Positions 8,287-18,791 of a stretch of 63,895 bases of DNA are shown piece by piece (within the stretch, counting starts at the first letter, position 1; each line of letters begins with the position of its first letter). Position numbers and translations under genes: made by a program. The stretch spans positions 1 through 63,895 of the forward strand of contig NZ_VDFY01000139.1 in assembly GCF_006228125.1 (NCBI RefSeq), written 5' to 3'. The notes beneath the pieces were generated by a model. It was not told where the DNA came from and ran no database searches. It worked only from the letters and a program-made list of their open reading frames with translations. The DNA comes from Micromonospora orduensis (GTDB lineage: Bacteria > Actinomycetota > Actinomycetes > Mycobacteriales > Micromonosporaceae).

Positions 8287-8330
8287 GTCAACATACGTTG
8301 ACAGCACCACTCATGTCAACCCCGGTTGAC
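8287..8330 (-). promoter_or_regulatory. Promoter with two GTCAAC-N4-GTTGAC operators
   Basis: Two perfect inverted repeats GTCAAC-N4-GTTGAC occur at 8287-8302 and 8315-8330, centres 28 bases apart. On the minus strand they contain TTGACA (8319-8314) and TATGTT (8295-8290) separated by 18 bases, matching -35 and -10 hexamers. The predicted start site is the A of ATG 8283. The operators therefore cover both promoter elements, the arrangement expected for repression by a dimer, most simply the HTH protein encoded directly downstream. Confidence 0.7.
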
Positions 8331-8429
8331 GAGGCCCAGGTGAATCGGCCCGCTGTCGTATCCATCCGACTACCCTCAGTCAGGGACAGCGTGGTCGTGC
8401 CGGGCGCGACGCCCGGGAGGTGATGTCGG

Positions 8430-9290
8430 ATGACCGCATCCGCCGACGCGGAGGTGCTGGTCGGCCTCGGCTCGGAGCGCGATCTCCCGGTCGTCCAGCA
8501 GGCGGCGCTGGAGGCCGCCGGGCACGGCCGGGCACTGCACCTGCTGCACACCTTCGACTGGCACGCCGCCTTCGCCGCCGACACCGTCGCCGCACCCCGG
8601 GAATGGGCCGAGCAGCTGATCGCGCAGGCCGCCCAACTCGCCCACCAGACCGAGCCGGGGCTGACCGTACGCGGCGAGATCATCGAGAGCGCCATGCTGA
8701 TGACCCTCATCCGGCGCTCGGAGGCGGCCTTCCTGTTGGCGGTCGGCGACAGCGGCATGGCCGGCAGCGGCCAGTGCGTACCGGCCGAGACGCCAGCGGT
8801 GCAGTTGGCGGCCCGGGCCGGCTGCCCGCTGCTGACGGTCCGCCGCGAGCCACCGCCGCAGGGTCCCGTGCTGGTCGGCGTGGACGGCTCACCCAGCTCC
8901 CACCTCGCCCTGCGATGGGCCCTGGACTGCGCCGCCCAGCGCGGCGCCCGGCTCCTGGCCATGCGGGTGGTGGAGCACGACGAGGACACCGACGCGGTCG
9001 CCGAGCAGCTCACCGAGGCGCTGGACCGGCACACCGCCGACCGCCCCGGGGTGGTGACCGAGTGCCGGGTCGAGCACGGCGATCCCGGCGCGGTGCTCGT
9101 CGAGACGTCCCGCTCGGCGCAGATGGCGCTGGTCGCGGCCCGGGGCGACGAACCGGGCCGAGCCATGTTGGGCGCTGTCGCCCAGTCCCTGCTCTACCAC
9201 TCCCCGGCCCCGGTGGTCGTCGTGCGAGGCCTCGCCACGAAGCCGCTCACCGGGCCCGACGCCCGCCCGACGCGGGACCAACGGCCCTGA
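8430..9290 (+). CDS. Tandem universal stress protein (USP), first copy
   Basis: A 286-residue protein with two UspA modules. The second holds the ATP-type glycine motif (VLVGVDGSPSSHLALRWAL near its start and a degenerate ARGDEPGRAMLGAVAQSLLYHS loop). The first is divergent, with no clean G-2x-G-9x-G(S/T) loop, so it may not bind ATP. Start ATG 8430 has GGGAGGTGAT upstream. Its neighbours (phosphoketolase, second USP, nitroreductases, DosS/DosR-like pair) suggest induction in hypoxia or dormancy, as for USPs of the mycobacterial DosR regulon. Confidence 0.85.
   Translation: MTASADAEVLVGLGSERDLPVVQQAALEAAGHGRALHLLHTFDWHAAFAADTVAAPREWAEQLIAQAAQLAHQTEPGLTVRGEIIESAMLMTLIRRSEAAFLLAVGDSGMAGSGQCVPAETPAVQLAARAGCPLLTVRREPPPQGPVLVGVDGSPSSHLALRWALDCAAQRGARLLAMRVVEHDEDTDAVAEQLTEALDRHTADRPGVVTECRVEHGDPGAVLVETSRSAQMALVAARGDEPGRAMLGAVAQSLLYHSPAPVVVVRGLATKPLTGPDARPTRDQRP
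9274..9287 (+). promoter_or_regulatory. DosR-type box GGGAC-N4-GGCCC upstream of phosphoketolase
   Basis: GGGACCAACGGCCC lies at the very end of the first USP gene, 70 bases before the phosphoketolase start. The 5-4-5 half-site geometry equals that of the mycobacterial DosR palindrome (GGGAC-N4-GTCCC core). Similar boxes occur at 15070, 18633 and 18692 in promoters of the same island. Confidence 0.55.
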
Positions 9291-9356
9291 TCCGGGGCGC
9301 CGCCAGCCGCGAAGCTGGACGCCGGACGCCCATCCCGACCCGCGAGAGGCAGCATC

Positions 9357-11750
9357 ATGGACACCGCTCTCGACGTGCACCGCGCCCTCACCGACGACGA
9401 GCTGCGCCGGCTGGACGCCTACTGGCGCGCCGCGAACTACCTCACCGTCGGGCAGATCTACCTGCTGGGCAACCCCCTGCTGCGCGACCCCCTGACCCCG
9501 GACGACATCAAGCCACGGCTGCTCGGCCACTGGGGCACCAGCCCCGGGCTCAACCTGATCTACGCCCACCTCAACCGGGTGATCGTGGCGCGCGACCTGA
9601 ACGCCATGCTGGTCACCGGCCCCGGGCACGGCGGCCCGGCCATCGTGGCCAACACCTGGCTGGAGGGCACCTGGTCCGAGCGCTACCACGGCGTGGCGCG
9701 CGACGAGGCGGGGATGGCCGAACTGTTCCGGCAGTTCTCGTTCCCCGGCGGCATCCCCAGCCACGTCGCGGCGGACGTGCCGGGTTCGATCCATGAGGGC
9801 GGCGAGCTGGGGTACGCGTTGAGTCACGCGTACGGCGCCGCGTTCGACCACCCGGACCTCGTGGTGGCCTGCGTGATCGGCGACGGCGAGGCGGAGACCG
9901 GTCCGCTGGCCGGCAGCTGGCTCTCCAACGTGTTCCTCAACCCGGCCCGCGACGGCGCGGTGCTGCCCATCCTGCACCTCAACGGCTACAAGATCGCGAA
10001 TCCGACCGTGCTGTCCCGGATCCCCGAGGCCGACCTGCTCGACCTGATGCGCGGGTCGGGCTACCAGCCGTACGTGGTGGCCGGCGACGACCCGACCGAG
10101 GTGCACCGCACGCTCGCCGCGACGATGGACCGAACGCTGGACGAGATCGCGGCGATCCAGAGCCGGGCGCGCACCGGGGGCGTCGTCGAACGTCCCCGCT
10201 GGCCGATGATCGTCCTGCGGACGCCGAAGGGCTGGACCGGCCCCGGCGAGGTCGACGGCAAGCAGGTGGAGGGCACCTACCGGGCCCACCAGGTGCCGCT
10301 GTCGGGGGTTCGCGACAATCCGGCGCACCTGGCCGCGCTGGAGCAGTGGCTGCGCAGCTACCGGCCCGAGGAGCTGTTCGACGCCACCGGCGCGCCGGTG
10401 GACGAGTTGCGCACGCTGCCGCCGCGCGGCGATCGGCGGATGAGCGCCAACCCGGTCACCAACGGCGGGGTGGTGCTGCGCGACCTGGCCCTGCCCGACT
10501 TCCGCGACTACGGCGTGGAGGTCCCCGAGCCGGGTCAGCCGATGGCCGGCGCGACAGGGGTGCTCGGCCCGTGGATCCGCGACGTCATCGCCGCCAACCC
10601 GGAGACGTTCCGGCTGTTCGGCCCCGACGAGGTCGCCTCCAACCGGTTGGGCGCCGCCTTCGAGGTGACCGACCGGGCCTGGGTGGCCGAGACGGTGCCC
10701 GGCGACGACCACCTCTCCCCCGACGGCCGGGTGATGGAGGTGCTCTCCGAGCACCTGTGCCAGGGATGGCTGGAGGGCTACCTGCTGACCGGTCGGCACG
10801 GTGTGTTCACCAGCTACGAGGCGTTCATCCACATCGTCGACTCGATGCTCAACCAGCACGCCAAGTGGCTGAAGGTGACCCGGGCCATTCCGTGGCGGCA
10901 GCCGATCGCCTCGCTGAACTACCTGCTGTCCAGCCACGTCTGGCGCCAGGACCACAACGGCTTCTCCCACCAGGACCCCGGCTTCATCGACCACGTGGTC
11001 AACAAGAAGGCCGAGGTGGTCCGGGTCTACCTGCCGCCGGACGCGAACACCCTGCTCGCCACGATGGACCACTGCCTGCGCAGCCGGCACTACATAAACG
11101 TGGTGGTGGCCGGTAAGCAGCCGGCGCCGAACTGGCTGACGATGACCGAGGCCATCCAGCACACCCGGCGCGGCCTGGGCATCTGGGAGTGGGCCAGCAG
11201 CGACGCGGGCACCGAGCCGGACGTGGTGCTCGCCTGCTGCGGCGACGTGCCCACCCTGGAGACCCTCGCCGCCGTGGAACTGCTGCGCCAGCACCTGCCC
11301 GAGCTGAAGGTGCGGCTGGTAAACGTGGTGGACCTGATGCGGCTCCAGCCGGACACCGAGCATCCGCACGGGCTGCCCGACAAGGAGTTCGACACCATCT
11401 TCACCGCGGACCGGCCGATCATCTTCGCGTACCACGGCTACCCGTGGCTGATCCACCGGCTCACCTACCGCCGTACCAACCACGAGAACCTGCACGTGCG
11501 CGGCTACAAGGAGGAGGGCACCACCACCACCCCGTTCGACATGGTGATGCTCAACGACCTGGACCGCTTCCACCTGGTCATCGACGTCATCGACCGGGTG
11601 CCCGGGCTGGCGGCCCGCGCCGCGCACCTGCGCCAGGAGATGATCGACGCCCGGCAGGCCGCCCGCGACTACACCCGCCGGTACGGCGAGGACGACCCCC
11701 AGGTCGCGGAGTGGAGCTGGATCCGCGAGACCGACCCGACGAACCGCTGA
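9357..11750 (+). CDS. xfp: Xylulose-5-P/fructose-6-P phosphoketolase
   Basis: A full-length 797-residue thiamine-diphosphate enzyme that splits xylulose 5-phosphate (and often fructose 6-phosphate) with phosphate into acetyl phosphate plus glyceraldehyde 3-phosphate (or erythrose 4-phosphate). Diagnostic segments are [19 protein letters not shown], the ThDP-binding [35 protein letters not shown] and the C-terminal NTTPFDM-like [23 protein letters not shown] at 9357 follows GAGAGG. It sits between two USP genes in a single transcription unit. A phosphoketolase shunt yields acetyl phosphate and hence ATP without respiration, consistent with the hypoxia context. Confidence 0.95.
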   Translation: MDTALDVHRALTDDELRRLDAYWRAANYLTVGQIYLLGNPLLRDPLTPDDIKPRLLGHWGTSPGLNLIYAHLNRVIVARDLNAMLVTGPGHGGPAIVANTWLEGTWSERYHGVARDEAGMAELFRQFSFPGGIPSHVAADVPGSIHEGGELGYALSHAYGAAFDHPDLVVACVIGDGEAETGPLAGSWLSNVFLNPARDGAVLPILHLNGYKIANPTVLSRIPEADLLDLMRGSGYQPYVVAGDDPTEVHRTLAATMDRTLDEIAAIQSRARTGGVVERPRWPMIVLRTPKGWTGPGEVDGKQVEGTYRAHQVPLSGVRDNPAHLAALEQWLRSYRPEELFDATGAPVDELRTLPPRGDRRMSANPVTNGGVVLRDLALPDFRDYGVEVPEPGQPMAGATGVLGPWIRDVIAANPETFRLFGPDEVASNRLGAAFEVTDRAWVAETVPGDDHLSPDGRVMEVLSEHLCQGWLEGYLLTGRHGVFTSYEAFIHIVDSMLNQHAKWLKVTRAIPWRQPIASLNYLLSSHVWRQDHNGFSHQDPGFIDHVVNKKAEVVRVYLPPDANTLLATMDHCLRSRHYINVVVAGKQPAPNWLTMTEAIQHTRRGLGIWEWASSDAGTEPDVVLACCGDVPTLETLAAVELLRQHLPELKVRLVNVVDLMRLQPDTEHPHGLPDKEFDTIFTADRPIIFAYHGYPWLIHRLTYRRTNHENLHVRGYKEEGTTTTPFDMVMLNDLDRFHLVIDVIDRVPGLAARAAHLRQEMIDARQAARDYTRRYGEDDPQVAEWSWIRETDPTNR

Positions 11751-11760
11751 GGAGGACGAC

Positions 11761-12612
11761 GTGCGTGACGCGGAGATCCTGGTCGGCTACGACGGCTCCA
11801 CCGACGCGTCGAGGGCCCTGGACTGGGCGCTGGACGAGGCTCGGCACAGCGGGCAGCCGGTGCGACTGGCGTACGTGTTCGAGTGGCTGACGGTGGCCGG
11901 CTGGGTGGGCCCGGGCGTGGCGCCCGGCGTCTGGCCGGACGACACCGCCCGGCGGCAGGTCGAGGACCTGGTCCGCAGGGCGGCGGCGGACGCCACGGCC
12001 GCGAACCCCGGGCTGACGATCACCGGCCAGGTGTACGACGGGCCGCCGGCCCTGGTGTTGCAGGAACGTTCGGCCGAGGCCGGGATGCTGGTGCTCGGCA
12101 GCAGGGGGCACGGCGGGTTCGGTGGCCTGCTGGCCGGGTCGACGGCGGTGGCGGTCGCCGCGCACGCGCGCTGCCCGGTCGTCGTGGTCCGCGACGGCGA
12201 CGCCCCGAGCGACACGTCGCCCGGCCCGGTGGCGGTCGGCGTGGACGGCTCGGAGCCGTCGCAGGTGGCGCTGGGCTTCGCGGCGGAGCGGGCCGCGCAG
12301 CGGCAGGTTCCGCTGCGTGTCCTGCACGCCTGGACACCGGGCCCCGGCGGGCCGGCCGGGGTGCCCGACGAGCAGGCCGCGATCGAGGAGACGGTGGAGC
12401 CGTGGCGGCGGACGTTCGCCGAGCTGGACGTCACAGTCGACCTGGTGCCGGGCAGCCCGGCGACGATGCTGATCGAGGCGAGCCGCGACGCGCGGTTGGT
12501 GGTGGTCGCCACCCGGGGCCGGGGTGGGTTGGCCGGCATGCTGCTCGGCTCGGTCAGCCAGCAGCTGATCCAGCACGCCCACTGCCCGGTCGCGGTGGTC
12601 CGGGAACGCTGA
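11761..12612 (+). CDS. Tandem universal stress protein (USP), second copy
   Basis: A 283-residue protein with two intact UspA domains. Domain 1 has EILVGYDGSTDASRALDWAL and GSRGHGGFGGLLAGSTAVAVAAHA. Domain 2 has VAVGVDGSEPSQVALGF and ATRGRGGLAGMLLGSVSQQLIQHA. Both carry the G-2x-G-9x-G(S/T) ATP-binding loop, unlike the divergent first domain of the USP at 8430. It starts at GTG 11761, ten bases after the phosphoketolase stop with GAGGAGG as ribosome binding site, so the two are cotranscribed. Confidence 0.9.
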   Translation: MRDAEILVGYDGSTDASRALDWALDEARHSGQPVRLAYVFEWLTVAGWVGPGVAPGVWPDDTARRQVEDLVRRAAADATAANPGLTITGQVYDGPPALVLQERSAEAGMLVLGSRGHGGFGGLLAGSTAVAVAAHARCPVVVVRDGDAPSDTSPGPVAVGVDGSEPSQVALGFAAERAAQRQVPLRVLHAWTPGPGGPAGVPDEQAAIEETVEPWRRTFAELDVTVDLVPGSPATMLIEASRDARLVVVATRGRGGLAGMLLGSVSQQLIQHAHCPVAVVRER

Positions 12613-12631
12613 GACCGGTCGGGCTCGCGGT

Positions 12632-14980
12632 TCACCGCCGCTCGGCCGCCGGATCGGACGGGTCCAGGGAGAAGAACTCCTCCTCTTCCTGGGCCAGGTG
12701 CAGGCGCAGCACGGCGTCCAGGCCGTACAGGGTGGCCAGCAGGTCGGGCACCTGGTCCGGACGCAACCGACCGTCGGCGCTCTGCGCGAGCTGGGTGCCG
12801 AGCAGGTCGACCTGGCGGCGGATCTCCACGTGGGCCCGGCTCATCGTCGAGGTCGCCTCGCCGCTGCCCAGTGGCTCGGCCAGCGCCGGATAGAGCTGCT
12901 GTTCCTCGGCGGCCTCGTGCGGCAGCACCCGGTCGGTCAACCGGTGGTGCGTCTCGCGCAGCGCCGGCAGGCACCTCGGCGAGGTCGGGTCCGTGGCGAC
13001 CAGGTCGGCGGTGTCGCGCAGCCCGGCCAGCACGCCCCGGACCGCCTCGTGCTCCACGTCGAACCGGGCGAGCAGCTCCCGCGTACGCGGTGCGATGTCG
13101 CCTCGGTTCAGTCCGCCCCGCAGGGCCCGCAACGCGTTGAGGATGACCAGCACGTCGATGCCCTCCTGGAGGAACGCTCCGACCACCGGGGGCAGTCGAC
13201 CGGCCGCCGCCGCGACCATCGCCAGCACGGCCAGCCCCATCCCGACGGTGGCGCTCTGCGCGGCGATGCGACGGGCGTACCGGGCGATCTCCACCGCGTC
13301 GGCGAGCCGGTCCAGCCGGTCCACGGTGAGCACGGCGTCGGCCACGTCCGCCGAGGCGGTCGCGCCGGTCGCGCCCATGGCGACGCCCACGTGCGCCTCG
13401 GCCAGCGCCGGCGCGTCGTTCACCCCGTCGCCGACCATCACGGTGACCGCGCGATCGGCCTCCGCCCGGACCCGGGCCACCTTCTCCCCCGGCGTGCAGC
13501 GGGCCAGGACGTCGTCCACACCGACCATCGCGGCGACCTGCGCGGCGGTGGATGGACGGTCGCCGGTGACCAGCACGATCCGTCGCAGCCCCGCCGCGCG
13601 CAGCCGGCGTACGGTCCGGCGGGCGTCGGGGCGCACCGGATCCTCCAGCAGGATCGCGCCGAGCGGCCCGTCGTCGTCGCTGACCCACACCGCCGACCAG
13701 CCGGCCAACTCGGTGCGGGCTCGGGCCCGGTCCGCCCACACCGGCGGCTCGCCGCGGAGCTGCCCGACCCGGATCAGCCGCCCGTCGACCCGGCCGCTGA
13801 CCCCCCGGCCCGGCTCCTCGGTCACGTCGGTCGGCTCGGTCAGCGCCAACCCCCGCTCGCGGGCCTGCCGGACCAGCGCGGCGGCCAGCACGTGCGGTGA
13901 CAACTGCTCCACCGACGCCGCCAGCCGCAGCACCTCGTCCCGGTCGCCACCCGGAGCGACGACCGTCTCGGCGGCACGGGGGTGGCCGGCGGTGAGCGTG
14001 CCGGTCTTGTCCACCAGCAGGGTACGGGCCCGGCCGAGCAGTTCCAGCGCGCCACCGTCGCGGACCAGCACCCCACGCCGGGCCGCCCGGGACAGCCCGG
14101 AGACGATCGCGATCGGGGTGGCCAGCAGCAGCGGACAGGGAGTGGCCACCACCAGCACCGCCACCGCCCGCACCACGTCGCCGGAGAGCAGCCACGCCAG
14201 CCCGGCCAGGACCAGCGTGAACGGAACGAAAGCGGCGGCGTACCGATCGGCAAGCCGGACCATCGGCGCCCGGTGGGCGGTCGCCTCCTCGGCCAGTCGC
14301 ACGATCCCGGCGTAGGTGCTCTGCGCCGCGTTCTTCGTCGCCCGCATCCCGAACCCGGCGCCGGCGTTGACCACGCCGCTGGCCACCGACTCCCCGGCGG
14401 CCCGCTGGACCAGGCGCGACTCCCCGGTCACCACCGACTCGTCCAGGGTGGCCGCCTCGTCGAGGGTCCCGTCGACCGGCACCACGTCACCCGGCCCGAC
14501 GAGCAGCCGATCCGCCACCGCCACCTGGTCCAACGGCACCACCTCGATCGCGCCGCCCGGGCCACGCCGACGGGCGGTACGCGGGGCGCGCGCCAGCAAC
14601 GCCCGCAGGTCTCGGGTGGCGCGGCGCTGCGCGTACGACTCCAGGGACCGGCCGGTCGCCAGCATCACCGCGATCACCGCCCCGGCCAGGTACTCGCCCA
14701 CCGCGAGCGCGCCGGCCAGGGCCAGCACGGCGATCACGTCCACGCCGAACCGCCGGTGCCACAGCGCCCGCAGCATCGACCAGGCGGCGGGCAGCAGCGC
14801 GGCCACCGTGACGGCCGCCCAGATCAGGTCGGCCGCTGCCGGCCGGTCGGCGATCCGCAGTGCCGCACCGGCCAGCACCGCGATCCCGAGCGCGACCAGC
14901 GGCGTCCACGCCCACCATCGCCGTACGCGGAGCCGGGCCGGCCGCTCCGGCACGCACTCGGTCGACTCCGCCGCCCCCAC
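12632..14980 (-). CDS. P1B-type metal ATPase with C-terminal hemerythrin domain (P1B-5 type)
   Basis: About 782 residues from the proposed start. P-type core: TGES (actuator), VVATPCPLLLATP in the transport helix, DKTGTLTAGH (phosphorylated Asp) and GDGVNDAPALAEA. The metal site motif is TPCP rather than CPC. The final 150 residues form a hemerythrin-like four-helix bundle with iron-ligand candidates FDVEHEAV, HHRLTDRVLPHEAAEEQQLY, SRAHVEI and LRLHLAQEEEEFF. TPCP plus a hemerythrin tail is the hallmark of P1B-5 ATPases, reported for nickel/iron export (Sinorhizobium Nia) and described in Acidothermus. The usual HP of the nucleotide domain is HV here (SPHVLA). The frame is open upstream to 15181; GTG 14980 is a conservative start and ATG 15136 an alternative. 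Confidence 0.85.
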   Translation of the reverse strand: MGAAESTECVPERPARLRVRRWWAWTPLVALGIAVLAGAALRIADRPAAADLIWAAVTVAALLPAAWSMLRALWHRRFGVDVIAVLALAGALAVGEYLAGAVIAVMLATGRSLESYAQRRATRDLRALLARAPRTARRRGPGGAIEVVPLDQVAVADRLLVGPGDVVPVDGTLDEAATLDESVVTGESRLVQRAAGESVASGVVNAGAGFGMRATKNAAQSTYAGIVRLAEEATAHRAPMVRLADRYAAAFVPFTLVLAGLAWLLSGDVVRAVAVLVVATPCPLLLATPIAIVSGLSRAARRGVLVRDGGALELLGRARTLLVDKTGTLTAGHPRAAETVVAPGGDRDEVLRLAASVEQLSPHVLAAALVRQARERGLALTEPTDVTEEPGRGVSGRVDGRLIRVGQLRGEPPVWADRARARTELAGWSAVWVSDDDGPLGAILLEDPVRPDARRTVRRLRAAGLRRIVLVTGDRPSTAAQVAAMVGVDDVLARCTPGEKVARVRAEADRAVTVMVGDGVNDAPALAEAHVGVAMGATGATASADVADAVLTVDRLDRLADAVEIARYARRIAAQSATVGMGLAVLAMVAAAAGRLPPVVGAFLQEGIDVLVILNALRALRGGLNRGDIAPRTRELLARFDVEHEAVRGVLAGLRDTADLVATDPTSPRCLPALRETHHRLTDRVLPHEAAEEQQLYPALAEPLGSGEATSTMSRAHVEIRRQVDLLGTQLAQSADGRLRPDQVPDLLATLYGLDAVLRLHLAQEEEEFFSLDPSDPAAERR

Positions 14981-15069
14981 CTGCGCATCGTCGCAGCCCG
15001 CAGCCGGCCGGTGGCCCCACACGGGTGTTTCGCCGGCCAGGTGGGCAGGCGCAACGTCCCGGCCGGGTC

Positions 15070-15083
15070 GGGACCTGCGACCC
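15070..15083 (+). promoter_or_regulatory. DosR-like box GGGAC-N4-GACCC between ATPase and nitroreductase
   Basis: GGGACCTGCGACCC matches the island's GGGAC-N4-GNCCC pattern with A in the variable right-arm position. It is 97 bases before the nitroreductase ATG and upstream of the divergent ATPase. It is embedded in further inverted repeats: CGGGTCG 15064-15070 with CGACCCG 15078-15084, and CGACCC-GTGT-GGGTCG 15078-15093. Confidence 0.4.
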
Positions 15084-15179
15084 GTGTGGGTCGACGCCGG
15101 ATGGCACAGGATGGTGCGGCAAGTCCCGCACGGCATCGCGTCGTGAGGCACGATGGGCAGAGACGGAAAGGTCGTGACC

Positions 15180-16175
15180 ATGAGTCAGGAGAGCCAGCTG
15201 ACCACCGCGCTGGCGGAGGCCGCCGCCACCGCCGGCCACGCCCCCTCGGTGCACAACACCCAGCCATGGCGGTGGCGGGTGCTCCCCGACGCGTTGGAGC
15301 TGCGCTCGGTCGCCGACCGGCAACTGGCCGCCACCGACCCGGAGGGTCGGCTCCTCGCGATCAGCTGCGGCGCCGCCCTGCACCACGCCCGGGTGGCGCT
15401 GGCCGCGCAGGGGTGGCGCGCGGTCGTGGAGCGGCTGCCCGACCCGGGCGACCGCGAGCTGCTGGCCCGGCTGACCGACCTGAGCCGCACCGACGCCGAC
15501 CCGGACGCCATGCGCATGGTGCAGTGCATGCAGGTCCGGCACACCGACCGACGGCCGGTGAGCGACGAGCCGGTGCCGACCGCCGCGGTCGAGCAGATCA
15601 GCCGGGCGGTCACCACCGAGGGCGGCCGGTTGCAGATCCTCGACCGCGACCAGGTGCTGGAGCTGGCCGCCACGGCCGGGCACGCCGACACGGTCGAGTC
15701 CGAAGATCCGGAGCTGCGTGCCGAACTGGCGTACTGGACGGGCCGGGCCGGCACCGGCACCGGGCTGCCGGCGGAGGTGCTGCCCGAGCAGCTCCCCCAG
15801 ACCACCGTGCCGGCCCGCGACTTCGGCCGCCCCGGCAGCCTGCCGGTGGGTCCGGGTCACGACCGCGCCGCGGTGTACGCGCTGCTGCACGGCGACGAGG
15901 ACGAACCGGACAGCTGGCTGCGTGCCGGCGAGGCGCTCTCCGCCGGTTGGCTGACCGCCACCCGCCTCGGTGTGTCGGTGGTGCCGCTCAGCGCCGTGGT
16001 GGAGGTGCCGGGCACCCGGCAGACCCTGCGTCAGCTGCTCGCGGGGCTCAGCTACCCGTACCTGGTGCTGCGTCTGGGGATCGCCGACCCGGCGCACGCC
16101 GGCCCGCCGCACACCCCGCGACTGACCACCGAGCAGGTGGTCGACACCTCCACGGTCCGCGGCGAGCAGGGCTGA
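15180..16175 (+). CDS. Acg-type nitroreductase family protein, first copy
   Basis: A 331-residue FMN-fold protein. APSVHNTQPWRWRV is the diagnostic N-terminal motif of the Acg (Rv2032) family of flavin-sequestering or NAD(P)H nitroreductases. RHTDRRPVSDEPVP and the C-terminal RQLLAGLSYPYLVLRLGIAD are also family-typical. Many members have lost a redox-active arrangement and may store FMN. The function here is inferred as dormancy-associated. ATG 15180 is preceded by GGAAAGG. In Mycobacterium tuberculosis such genes belong to the DosR regulon, as the surrounding genes here do by type. Confidence 0.85.
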   Translation: MSQESQLTTALAEAAATAGHAPSVHNTQPWRWRVLPDALELRSVADRQLAATDPEGRLLAISCGAALHHARVALAAQGWRAVVERLPDPGDRELLARLTDLSRTDADPDAMRMVQCMQVRHTDRRPVSDEPVPTAAVEQISRAVTTEGGRLQILDRDQVLELAATAGHADTVESEDPELRAELAYWTGRAGTGTGLPAEVLPEQLPQTTVPARDFGRPGSLPVGPGHDRAAVYALLHGDEDEPDSWLRAGEALSAGWLTATRLGVSVVPLSAVVEVPGTRQTLRQLLAGLSYPYLVLRLGIADPAHAGPPHTPRLTTEQVVDTSTVRGEQG

Positions 16176-17948
<1,773 letters not shown>

Positions 17949-17958
17949 GCGGGTCGGG

Positions 17959-18597
17959 TCAGGTGGACTTGCCGAGCAGGCGGGTCGCCAGGACGGCGGC
18001 CTGCGTACGGCGTTCCAGGCCCAGCTTGGCCAGCACGCTGGACACGTAGTTCTTCACCGTCTTCTCGGCCAGGAACATCTTCCCGGCGATCTCCCGGTTG
18101 GTCAGCCCCTCCGCCACGTACTCCAGGATCCGCCGTTCCTGCTCGGTGAGCGACTTCAGCTCGCGTGGCTGCTCGACACCGTTGCGGATGCGTTCCAGCA
18201 CCCGGGTGGTGATCGCCGGGTCGAGCAGCGACTGCCCGGCCGCCACCCGGCGCACCGCGTCGACCAGGTCGGTGCCGCGGATCTGCTTGAGCACGTACCC
18301 GGCGGCGCCCGCCATGATCGCGGCGAACAGCGCCTCGTCGTCCTCGTACGAGGTGAGGATGAGGCCCTTGATGGACGAGTCGACGGCCCGGACGTCGCGG
18401 CACACGTCGATGCCGTTGCCGTCGGGCAGCCGGGCGTCGAGGATCGCCACGTCGGGCCGCAGCGCGGGAATGCGGCGGGCCGCCTCCTGCGCGGAGCCGG
18501 ACTCGCCGACCACCTCGATGTCGCCGCTGCTCTGCAGCAGGTCGGCCAGGCCACGGCGGACGACCTCATGGTCGTCGAGGAGGAACACGCGGATCAT
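17959..18597 (-). CDS. DosR/DevR orthologue, NarL-family response regulator
   Basis: A 212-residue protein colinear with mycobacterial DosR. The phosphoacceptor is Asp54 (AILDARLPDGNGID), Thr82 and Lys104 are in place, and the GerE-type HTH reads EGLTNREIAGKMFLAEKTVK with Lys179, Lys182 and Asn183 at the same residue numbers as the DNA-contacting residues of DosR. It is the predicted partner of the adjacent kinase. ATG 18597 lies 35-110 bases from the two DosR-type boxes, suggesting autoregulation. It is divergent from the second nitroreductase. Confidence 0.92.
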   Translation of the reverse strand: MIRVFLLDDHEVVRRGLADLLQSSGDIEVVGESGSAQEAARRIPALRPDVAILDARLPDGNGIDVCRDVRAVDSSIKGLILTSYEDDEALFAAIMAGAAGYVLKQIRGTDLVDAVRRVAAGQSLLDPAITTRVLERIRNGVEQPRELKSLTEQERRILEYVAEGLTNREIAGKMFLAEKTVKNYVSSVLAKLGLERRTQAAVLATRLLGKST

Positions 18598-18632
18598 CCC
18601 TCGTTTCTACAGGTGCCGGCGCCCCGCCGCAC

Positions 18633-18646
18633 GGGCCGAAGGTCCC
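18633..18646 (-). promoter_or_regulatory. DosR-type box, response-regulator side
   Basis: GGGCC-GAAG-GTCCC on the plus strand, equal to GGGACCTTCGGCCC on the minus strand. It ends 36 bases upstream of the DosR-like ATG, so binding could control the regulator's own promoter. Confidence 0.6.
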
Positions 18647-18691
18647 GACCAGGACGGGCCGGAGTTCGCGGGCGGTCGGACCCGACTGGTC

Positions 18692-18705
18692 GGGACGTCC
18701 GGCCC
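18692..18705 (+). promoter_or_regulatory. DosR-type box, nitroreductase side
   Basis: GGGAC-GTCC-GGCCC lies 86 bases before the second nitroreductase ATG. Together with the inverted copy at 18633 it gives the divergent promoter region two oppositely oriented boxes 59 bases apart. Confidence 0.6.
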
Positions 18706-18791
18706 TGCTCGCCACCCACCCGGTGGGCGGACCGTGGGGGTGCGCCGGCCGCGCGTCTCGTGGACCGGCCCGAACCGAGAGGAGCACCGCC

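Noticed and set aside
8400..8420. DosR-type box before the first USP (GGGACAGCGTGGTC)
   Set aside because: The right arm does not match GNCCC, so it was not counted among the boxes.
8889..11627. 912-residue minus-strand frame over phosphoketolase
   Set aside because: Antisense to a clearly conserved enzyme; His/Val/Gln-rich, typical of high-GC shadow frames.
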